NCBI GenBank assembly: GCA_017626655.1 | Contig: JAGAIH010000103.1 | Location: 1-6,813 of the forward strand | Direction of reading: 5' to 3' | Origin: Clostridia bacterium | GTDB lineage: Bacteria > Bacillota_A > Clostridia > Oscillospirales > CAG-272 | DNA length: 6,813 nt | Shown here: positions 1 to 4,980 of the stretch, piece after piece | How the letters are laid out: each line of letters starts with the position of its first letter | Position numbering within the stretch: position 1 is the stretch's first letter | Position numbers and translations under genes: made by a program | The notes under the pieces: generated by a model | Seen by the model: the letters and a program-made list of their open reading frames with translations, nothing else | What the model was told of the DNA's origin: nothing | The model's database searches: none

Positions 1-624
1 ACCGTCCACGGCTTCGAGCTGGCCGACAAGTACCGCATGACCTCCATGATCCTGGCCGACGGTACCATGGGTCAGATGATGGAGCCTGTGGCTCTGGACG
101 CTCTGAAGGTGGGCGAGAAGATCGAGAAGCCCTGGGCCACCACCGGCACAAAGCTGGAGCGCGTCCACAACATCGTCAACTCCCTGTCCCTGGTCCCCGA
201 GGAGCTGGAGGAGCTGAACTTCGCCCGCTACGAGCGCTACAAGGTGATCGAGGAGAACGAGGTCATGTACGAGACCTACCGCATGGAGGATGCCGAGATC
301 TGCATCGCCGCCTTCGGTATCGCCTCCCGCGTCTCCCGCAACGCCGTGGACGCCGCCCGCGAGATGGGCATCAAGGTGGGCATGATCCGTCCCATCACCC
401 TGTGGCCCTTCCCCAAGAAGGCGTTCAAGGATTCTTTGGCTACTTGCAAGGCCTACATTTCGGTGGAGCTGTCCATGGGTCAGATGATCGAGGACGTCAT
501 GCTGGCCACCGAGGGCAAGGCCCCCGTCACCCTTTGCAACCGCGTCGGCGGTATGATCCCCTCCCCTGAGCAGGTGCTGGAGAGCATCAAGGAGACCGCC
601 GCCAAGATCGGAGGTAACAACTAA
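1..624 (+). CDS. vorB: 2-oxoacid:ferredoxin oxidoreductase alpha subunit, VorB/KorA type (5'-truncated by window)
   Basis: C-terminal 207 residues of the alpha subunit of a coenzyme A-acylating 2-oxoacid:ferredoxin oxidoreductase, most like the 2-ketoisovalerate (VOR) branch. The complex converts a 2-oxoacid, CoA and oxidised ferredoxin into acyl-CoA, CO2 and reduced ferredoxin in the cytoplasm. The reading frame is open from base 1, so the true start lies upstream; VorB proteins are usually about 350 residues, so roughly 145 are missing. Visible family signatures are LADGTMGQMMEPV near the left edge, the segment GIASRVSRNAVDAAREMGIKVG followed by IRPITLWPFP, and VELSMGQMIEDV. The TAA stop overlaps the ATG of the beta subunit gene by one base, so the subunits are translationally coupled. 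A small 4Fe-4S ferredoxin-like subunit gene would be expected just upstream, outside the window. Substrate specificity (VOR versus 2-oxoglutarate KOR) cannot be settled by eye; the neighbouring ilvE favours branched-chain substrates. Confidence 0.87.
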   Translation, partial: TVHGFELADKYRMTSMILADGTMGQMMEPVALDALKVGEKIEKPWATTGTKLERVHNIVNSLSLVPEELEELNFARYERYKVIEENEVMYETYRMEDAEICIAAFGIASRVSRNAVDAAREMGIKVGMIRPITLWPFPKKAFKDSLATCKAYISVELSMGQMIEDVMLATEGKAPVTLCNRVGGMIPSPEQVLESIKETAAKIGGNN

Positions 625-1391
625 TGGTCGTTTTCGATAAGCCTCATGCACTCAACGATATCCCCTTCCACTACTGCCCCGGATGCACCCACGGTATCAT
701 CCACCGTCTGGTGGCCGAGGTCATGGACGAGCTGGGGATCGAAGGCAACGCCATCGGCATCGCCCCTGTGGGATGCTCGGTCATGGCTTACAACTACTTT
801 AACTGCGATATGATCGAGGCCGCCCACGGCCGCGCTCCCGCCATCGCGACGGGTGTCAAGCGCGCCCTGCCCGACAGCATCGTCTTCACCTACCAGGGTG
901 ACGGCGATCTCGCTTCCATCGGTATGGCCGAGACGGTCCACGCCGCCGCCCGTAACGAGAACATCACCGTCATCTTCGTCAACAACGCCATTTACGGCAT
1001 GACCGGCGGTCAGATGGCCCCCACCTCCCTGCCCGGTCAGGTGACCCAGACCTCCCCCTACGGCCGTGACGTAAAGCTCTGCGGCTTCCCCATCCGCGTC
1101 TGCGAGATGCTGGCTACTCTGGACGGCCCCGAGTACCTGGAGCGCGTCACCGTGAATAACGTCAAGCAGATCCGCAACGCCAAGAAGGCCATCAAGAAGG
1201 CTTTCCAGAACCAGATCGAGGGCAAGGGCTTCTCTCTCATCGAGGTCCTTTCCACCTGCCCCACCAACTGGGGCATGACCCCCCAGGTGGCTCTGAAGTG
1301 GATCGACGACAAGATGATCCCCTACTACCCTCTGGGCGTGTACAAGGACAGGACCGCCGCTGCCGAGGCAGCCAAGAAGGAGGAAAACTAA
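624..1391 (+). CDS. vorA: 2-oxoacid:ferredoxin oxidoreductase beta subunit (thiamine diphosphate-binding), VorA/KorB type
   Basis: Complete 255-residue beta subunit, which carries thiamine diphosphate and the decarboxylation/reductive carboxylation chemistry of the complex. An early CPGCTHG motif (residues 18-24) is typical of KorB/VorA proteins. The thiamine diphosphate site is clear: G92-D93-G94-D95 opens the motif and N120-N121 closes it, followed by AIYGMTGGQ and PTSLPGQ. The length is normal for the beta subunit of the four-subunit enzyme class (about 250 residues). The ATG at 624 shares its A with the upstream TAA stop, and GGAGGT at 610-615 sits 8 bases before it, which supports this start. 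The stop codon directly abuts the gamma-subunit start. The C-terminus is rich in lysine, alanine and glutamate, which is unremarkable. The family assignment is sure; the choice between 2-ketoisovalerate and 2-oxoglutarate as substrate is inference from context. Confidence 0.88.
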   Translation: MVVFDKPHALNDIPFHYCPGCTHGIIHRLVAEVMDELGIEGNAIGIAPVGCSVMAYNYFNCDMIEAAHGRAPAIATGVKRALPDSIVFTYQGDGDLASIGMAETVHAAARNENITVIFVNNAIYGMTGGQMAPTSLPGQVTQTSPYGRDVKLCGFPIRVCEMLATLDGPEYLERVTVNNVKQIRNAKKAIKKAFQNQIEGKGFSLIEVLSTCPTNWGMTPQVALKWIDDKMIPYYPLGVYKDRTAAAEAAKKEEN

Positions 1392-1925
1392 ATGAGCACC
1401 AAAGAATTTCTCTTTTCCGGCTTCGGTGGACAGGGTATCCTGTTCGCGGGTAAGTTCATGGCCTACAAGGGTCTGACCGAGGGCAAGAACGTGAGCTGGC
1501 TCCCCTCCTACGGCCCCGAGATGCGCGGCGGTACCGCCAGCTGCGGCATCATCATCTCCGACGGCGCGGTGGGCTCTCCCATCGTGGCCAAGCCCGACGT
1601 GCTGGTGGCTATGAATCTGCCCTCTCTGGATCGCTATGAGGCCGCCGTCAAGAAGGGCGGTATGATCTTCTACGATTCCTCCCTGATTGAGCGTCCCCTG
1701 AAGCGCACCGACGTCAAGGCCTACGCCATCCCCGCCACCCGCATGGCCGGTGAGAACGGCATCCCCACCCTGGGCAACATGATCCTGGTGGGCAAGATCC
1801 TGGCCGCTCTGGGCGAGTACAACGAGGAGGGCGTCAACGCCGCCCTCGCCAAGGTCATCTCCGCCAAGCGCGCCGATATGCTGGAGCTGAACTACAAGGC
1901 TCTGGAGCTGGGCGCGAACTACTGA
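1392..1925 (+). CDS. 2-oxoacid:ferredoxin oxidoreductase gamma subunit
   Basis: Complete 177-residue gamma subunit (pyruvate/ketoisovalerate oxidoreductase catalytic-domain family) of the same complex as the two upstream genes; a vorC/korC-type name would fit, but naming varies between species. The N-terminal FSGFGGQGI (residues 8-16) and SYGPEMRGGTASC (residues 39-51) are hallmark motifs; this subunit helps bind CoA and stabilises the complex. The ATG follows the beta-subunit TAA with no gap, and AAGGAGG at 1377-1383 lies 8 bases upstream. The length matches the family (about 180 residues). It is the last gene of the tightly packed oxidoreductase block; the next gene, ilvE, follows after a 151-base hairpin-rich spacer. 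Functionally this gene only makes sense with the alpha and beta subunits, whose 2-oxoacid substrates are the same molecules IlvE makes or consumes. Confidence 0.9.
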   Translation: MSTKEFLFSGFGGQGILFAGKFMAYKGLTEGKNVSWLPSYGPEMRGGTASCGIIISDGAVGSPIVAKPDVLVAMNLPSLDRYEAAVKKGGMIFYDSSLIERPLKRTDVKAYAIPATRMAGENGIPTLGNMILVGKILAALGEYNEEGVNAALAKVISAKRADMLELNYKALELGANY

Positions 1926-1940
1926 GGAGTACGGGAGAAC

Positions 1941-2020
1941 GAGGGGCTTTGCCCCTGACCCCCACAAGCCCTTCTTGAAAGAAGGGCTTGACCCCAAGAA
2001 CTTTCAATAAAGCATTATTG
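1941..2020. repeat. Hairpin-rich intergenic palindrome, probable dispersed repeat
   Basis: The spacer between the gamma-subunit gene and ilvE holds three consecutive inverted repeats. The first is a 6-bp stem at 1942-1947/1951-1956 (GGGGC core, TTT loop). The second is a perfect 11-bp stem with a 4-base loop, 1965-1975/1980-1990 (AAGCCCTTC paired with GAAGGGCTT at its core). The third is a 6-bp stem at 2005-2010/2015-2020 (CAATAA/TTATTG). TTGAAAG at 1975-1981 can alternatively pair with CTTTCAA at 2001-2007, so the element could switch folds. GACCCC occurs on both sides of the main hairpin. No poly-U tract follows the strong stem, so it is not a classic intrinsic terminator, though it could attenuate or stabilise the mRNA end. 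The layout recalls palindromic intergenic elements of gut clostridia from memory; only one copy is in the window, so dispersal is inferred. Confidence 0.55.
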
Positions 2021-2060
2021 AGAGAGCTTTGAGAATTTGAGAAGCCCTCGAAATCCAAAG

Positions 2061-2067
2061 AAAGGGA
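2061..2067 (+). promoter_or_regulatory. Ribosome binding site of ilvE
   Basis: AAAGGGA lies 9 bases before the ATG at 2077 and supports that start. No convincing sigma-A promoter could be picked out in the 1926-2060 spacer, so ilvE may be read through from the oxidoreductase genes or start from a weak promoter. Confidence 0.55.
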
Positions 2068-2076
2068 ACTACTGTT

Positions 2077-3141
2077 ATGAATATTTCCATCACCAAGACC
2101 GCCTGCCCCAAGGAGAAGCCCGACGCCTCCACCCTGGGCTTCGGTAAGATCTTTACCGACCATATGTTCCTCATGGAGTACGAGCCCGAGCGTGGCTGGT
2201 ACGATGCCCGCATCATCCCCTTCCAGAATCTCTCCCTCCATCCCGCCGCTACGGTCCTGCATTACGGCTCCGAGATCTTCGAGGGCCTGAAGGCCTACCG
2301 CCGCGCCGACGGCAAGGTTCAGCTCTTCCGCCCCATCGAGAACATCCGCCGTCTGAACCGCTCCGCCGAGCGTCTGTGCCTGCCCGAGATCCCCGAGGAG
2401 CTGGGCATGGAGGTACTGACCGCCTTCGTGAACATGGAGCAGGATTGGACTCCCTCCGCCCCCGGTACCTCTCTCTACCTCCGTCCCCTCATGTTCGGTA
2501 ACGACGAGACCCTGGGTGTCCACGCCGTCCATCACACCACCTTCATGATTATCGCCTCCCCTGTGGGCAGCTACTACAAGGAGGGCATCAACCCCGTGGG
2601 CATCATGATCGAGGACGAGGACGTCCGTGCCGTCAAGGGCGGTACGGGCTACACCAAGTGCGGCGGTAACTACGCCGCCTCCAACCGCGCCGGTGCCCGC
2701 GCCGAGAAGAAGGGCTACGCCCAGGTGCTGTGGCTGGACGGTGTCCACCGCAAGTACATCGAGGAGGTGGGCGCCATGAATGTCATGTTCAAGATCAATG
2801 GCGAGGTCGTGACCCCCATGCTCTCGGGCTCCATCCTGCCCGGTATCACCCGTATGTCCTGCCTGGAGGTGCTTCGCTCCGAGGGCTACAAGGTCAGCGA
2901 GCGTCTCATCAGCGTGGACGAGCTGGCCGAGGCTATGGAGAACGGCACTCTGGAGGAGGCCTGGGGCACCGGTACCGCCGCTGTGGTCTCTCCCATCGGC
3001 GAGCTGTGCTACAAGGACAAGAAGTACACCGTCAACAATGGTAAGATCGGCGAGGTCACCCAGCATCTGTACGACACCCTCACGGGCATCCAGTGGGGCA
3101 AGGTCGAGGACAAGTTCGGCTGGACTCTGGCCATCGACTGA
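2077..3141 (+). CDS. ilvE: Branched-chain amino acid aminotransferase (class IV, PLP-dependent)
   Basis: Complete 354-residue branched-chain aminotransferase, reversibly moving the amino group between glutamate and the 2-oxoacids of leucine, isoleucine and valine. It belongs to the longer BCAT type shared with eukaryotes and many Gram-positives rather than the roughly 309-residue E. coli IlvE type. Expected landmarks are all present: LHYGSEIFEGLKAYR near residue 60-75, the PLP Schiff-base lysine K194 in GYTKCGGNYA, E230 in EEVGAMN, SGSILPGITR, and GTGTAAVVSP at 297-306. The positions that form the redox CXXC pair in mammalian BCAT are alanine 302 and serine 305 here, so no thiol switch is expected. 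The gene follows the oxidoreductase block by 151 bases and ends just before a strong terminator. Its 2-oxoacid products are the natural substrates of the VOR complex, which gives a short route between amino acid and branched-chain acyl-CoA. Confidence 0.95.
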   Translation: MNISITKTACPKEKPDASTLGFGKIFTDHMFLMEYEPERGWYDARIIPFQNLSLHPAATVLHYGSEIFEGLKAYRRADGKVQLFRPIENIRRLNRSAERLCLPEIPEELGMEVLTAFVNMEQDWTPSAPGTSLYLRPLMFGNDETLGVHAVHHTTFMIIASPVGSYYKEGINPVGIMIEDEDVRAVKGGTGYTKCGGNYAASNRAGARAEKKGYAQVLWLDGVHRKYIEEVGAMNVMFKINGEVVTPMLSGSILPGITRMSCLEVLRSEGYKVSERLISVDELAEAMENGTLEEAWGTGTAAVVSPIGELCYKDKKYTVNNGKIGEVTQHLYDTLTGIQWGKVEDKFGWTLAID

Positions 3142-3156
3142 TCCGTCCATACTCGG

Positions 3157-3183
3157 AAACCGCGCCTTTACGGCGCGGTTTTT
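3157..3183 (+). terminator. Rho-independent terminator after ilvE
   Basis: Perfect 10-bp GC-rich stem 3157-3166/3172-3181 (AAACCGCGCC with its complement) with a 5-base loop, running into a T tract at 3179-3183. It begins 15 bases after the ilvE stop and separates the oxidoreductase/ilvE transcript from the T-box operon. Confidence 0.94.
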
Positions 3184-3232
3184 CTATGGCCATCAACAAC
3201 TTTTGAAAATGATAAAACTTTCACGAAACCCC

Positions 3233-3261
3233 TTGACAAACCGTGAAAATTGTGCTATAAT
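3233..3261 (+). promoter_or_regulatory. Strong sigma-A promoter of the T-box operon
   Basis: Perfect -35 TTGACA at 3233-3238, a 17-base spacer, and a perfect -10 TATAAT at 3256-3261 preceded by an extended -10 TGC at 3253-3255. The transcript should start near 3267-3269. A consensus promoter this strong fits a gene whose control lies downstream at the level of transcription attenuation, as with T-box leaders. The surrounding sequence is much more AT-rich than the genes. Confidence 0.94.
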
Positions 3262-3267
3262 ACACCA

Positions 3268-3539
3268 CATCACAGAAATGCAACGAAGGAATTATTCTTC
3301 ATCTGTCCTGCTTTCAGAGAGTCGGCGGTTGGTGCGAGCCGATAGAGAGGGTGAAGCAAGTCTCATTCCCGAGCAGAGAGACCCAACCGAAAGAAGTAAG
3401 TCTCTCCGGTTTGTCCCGTTACAAGACAGAGGAGCTGATGGGCTCCGATAAGGTGATCTCGCTTTGAGATAACCGAGGTGGTACCGCGAATGAATTTCGT
3501 CCTCGGATGTACGTTTGTACATTCGGGGTTTTTGTTTTT
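3268..3539 (+). promoter_or_regulatory. T-box riboswitch leader, leucine-specific (CUC specifier)
   Basis: A tRNA-sensing leader that allows read-through when uncharged tRNA accumulates. Stem I folds by eye as a base TGC/GCA (3279-3281/3373-3375), a K-turn-like loop, GGAAU/AUUCC (3288-3292/3365-3369), the specifier loop, an 8-bp helix (3297-3304/3349-3356), the AGAGAG element (3316-3321), and the distal hairpin GGTT-GGTGCG-AGCC (3327-3340). The specifier-loop 3' side ends in CTC (3362-3364) followed by A, the usual position for the codon; CTC encodes leucine. Stem III is 3456-3460/3466-3470. The conserved T-box GAGGTGGTACCGCG is 3475-3488. The antiterminator pairs 3473-3478 with 3501-3506. 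The bulge TGGT (3479-3482) would pair with a tRNA ending ACCA, as tRNA-Leu does. The neighbouring shift TCT (Ser) is less likely because bacterial tRNA-Ser normally has a G discriminator. The T-box class is certain; leucine specificity is likely. Confidence 0.95.
3501..3539 (+). terminator. T-box regulated terminator
   Basis: A 12-bp stem, 3501-3512 with 3517-3528, closed by a 4-base loop and followed by T-rich 3529-3539. Its 5' arm (CCTCGG, 3501-3506) is exactly the segment needed by the antiterminator, so the two folds exclude each other. When the tRNA is charged this hairpin should stop transcription before the LeuA-like gene. Confidence 0.93.
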
Positions 3540-3559
3540 CTGCTGATAATTCCAACTAT

Positions 3560-3566
3560 AAGGAGG
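3560..3566 (+). promoter_or_regulatory. Ribosome binding site fixing the start of the LeuA-like gene
   Basis: AAGGAGG with 6 bases to the ATG at 3573. This decides the start: the frame is open further upstream to an ATG at 3507, but that codon lies inside the T-box terminator arm and has no ribosome binding site. Confidence 0.92.
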
Positions 3567-3572
3567 ATTCCC

Positions 3573-4955
3573 ATGAGAATCGCCGACCGTACCCTGTGCC
3601 GTGAGAACTGCGCCTTCAGCTTCAAGGAAAAGATCGAGATCTGCCGCCAGCTGGAAAAGCTGAAGGTAGACGTCATCGAGCTGCCCGCCATCGACAACCC
3701 CAAGACCGACATTCTGTTCGTCCGCACCGCCTCCTCCTTCGCGGGGGCCAGCGTGTTGTCGGTCTGTGTGGGCATGACCGCCGAGAGCTTCGATCACGCC
3801 GTGCAGGCGATCTCCGCCGCGAAAGCTCCCCGACTGCGGGTAGAGGTGCCCGTGTCCCCCGTGGGCATGGAGTATAGCGCTCACAAGAAGCCTCCCAAGA
3901 TGATCGAGTGGGTGGCCGCCACCGTGGCGAAGGCCAAGGCGGTCTGCGCCAATGTGGAATTCTGCGCTTTGGACGCCACCCGCGCCGAGCCCGCCTTCCT
4001 TACCGCCATTCTCACCGCCGCCGCCGAGGCGGGGGCTACCGCCGTCACCGTCTGCGACTCCACGGGGGAGAAGATGCCCGATGAGTTCGCTTCCTTCGTG
4101 AAGGGGGTCATGGACACCGTGACCGTCCCCGTGGGGGTCTCCTGCGACGACAAGAACGCCATGGCCGCCGCCGCCGCCATCCTGGCCGTCCGCATCGGTG
4201 CTGATACCGTCAAGACCGCCGTGGAGGGTGCCTGTGTGTCCCTGGAGGACTTCTGCGGCATCATCCGCAACTGCGGCAACCACTACGGCTTCACCGCGGG
4301 GCTTCAGCTCACCGAGTACCACCGCATTCTCCGTCAGATCTCCCGCGTGGTAGCGGGGAAGGGCATCGACCGCGGGGCTTCGGTGAATATCGCCTCCTCC
4401 GCTGAGAGCGGCTTTACCCTGGACGCCCAGGATGACAAGAACGCCGTGGCCGCCGCCGTGGCCAAGCTGGGCTACGACCTGTCCGAGGAGGATGTGGAGG
4501 CCGTGTACAACGAATTCGTCCGGGTGGCCGCCAAGAAGACTGTGGGAGCCAAGGAGCTGGAGGCCATTGTTTCGGGCGTGGCCATGCAGGTGCCTCCCAC
4601 CTACACCCTGGTCAGCTACATGGTCAACAGCTCGGGCGGAAACGCTCTCGCCGCCTCGGCCCAGATCGTGCTGGACAAGAAGGGGGAGCAGCTCCAGGGT
4701 ATCTCCATGGGAGACGGCCCCATCGACGCGGCCTTCGTGGCGCTGGAGCAGATCATGGGCTGTCACTTCGAGCTGGACGACTTCCAGATCCAGGCTGTCA
4801 CCGAGGGTAAGGAGGCCATGGGCTCGGCCCTGGTGAAGCTCCGCGCCGAGGGCAAGCTCTACGCCGGTACGGGTATCTCCACCGACATCATCGGCGCCTC
4901 CATCCGCGCCTACCTCAGCGCCGTCAACAAGATCGTCTTCGAGCAAAACGTCTGA
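3573..4955 (+). CDS. LeuA-family protein (HMGL-like barrel plus LeuA regulatory domain) with eroded catalytic site
   Basis: 460-residue protein with the 2-isopropylmalate synthase layout: HMGL-like TIM barrel (about 1-260), a linker that aligns with LeuA (AKLGYDLSEEDVEA), and a C-terminal LeuA allosteric domain (about 340-455) with GDGPIDAA (380-387) and GISTDIIGAS (434-443). True LeuA condenses acetyl-CoA with 2-ketoisovalerate and is inhibited by leucine bound to that domain. Here the catalytic motifs are altered. DTTLRDGEQ is read as DRTLCRENC (5-13), losing the arginine. The barrel histidine after SP is G98. The metal-binding HCHND is SCDDK (190-194). HESGIH is AESGF (277-281). Barrel aspartate D5 and the DATR and CDSTGEKMP segments remain. 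It is shorter than usual LeuA (about 500-520). It is the first gene after the leucine T-box, 25 bases before the fusion gene. It may be a leucine-sensing pseudoenzyme or a changed aldolase/acyltransferase. Family assignment is firm; function is unknown. Confidence 0.86.
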   Translation: MRIADRTLCRENCAFSFKEKIEICRQLEKLKVDVIELPAIDNPKTDILFVRTASSFAGASVLSVCVGMTAESFDHAVQAISAAKAPRLRVEVPVSPVGMEYSAHKKPPKMIEWVAATVAKAKAVCANVEFCALDATRAEPAFLTAILTAAAEAGATAVTVCDSTGEKMPDEFASFVKGVMDTVTVPVGVSCDDKNAMAAAAAILAVRIGADTVKTAVEGACVSLEDFCGIIRNCGNHYGFTAGLQLTEYHRILRQISRVVAGKGIDRGASVNIASSAESGFTLDAQDDKNAVAAAVAKLGYDLSEEDVEAVYNEFVRVAAKKTVGAKELEAIVSGVAMQVPPTYTLVSYMVNSSGGNALAASAQIVLDKKGEQLQGISMGDGPIDAAFVALEQIMGCHFELDDFQIQAVTEGKEAMGSALVKLRAEGKLYAGTGISTDIIGASIRAYLSAVNKIVFEQNV

Positions 4956-4980
4956 TCCTTTCTGAAAGCAGGAAACTACC

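Noticed and set aside
1988..2018. TTGACC followed by CATTAT as an ilvE promoter
   Set aside because: The spacing is 19 bases, the -10 match is poor and the -35 lies in the palindrome stem.
3353..3359. GAA-GCA-A in the T-box stem I read as an alanine specifier
   Set aside because: These bases pair in the stem I helix 3297-3304/3349-3356 or its edge; CTC at 3362-3364 lies at the correct place, next to the lower helix and followed by A, and leucine fits the LeuA-family target.
3038..3451. Plus-strand open frame across the end of ilvE, the terminator, the promoter and the T-box leader
   Set aside because: It crosses a strong terminator and a structured RNA, begins inside ilvE in another frame and has no protein-like motif.
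3507..3572. Upstream in-frame ATG that would give the LeuA-like protein 22 extra hydrophobic residues, suggesting a signal peptide
   Set aside because: The codon is inside the T-box terminator stem and has no ribosome binding site, while AAGGAGG at 3560-3566 fits the ATG at 3573. The hydrophobic stretch is the translated T-rich terminator tail.
4956..4980. Small inverted repeat (TCCT...AGGA) around the ribosome binding site of the fusion gene
   Set aside because: The possible stem is short and interrupted, and a 25-base gap between co-transcribed genes is ordinary; no evidence of translational control.
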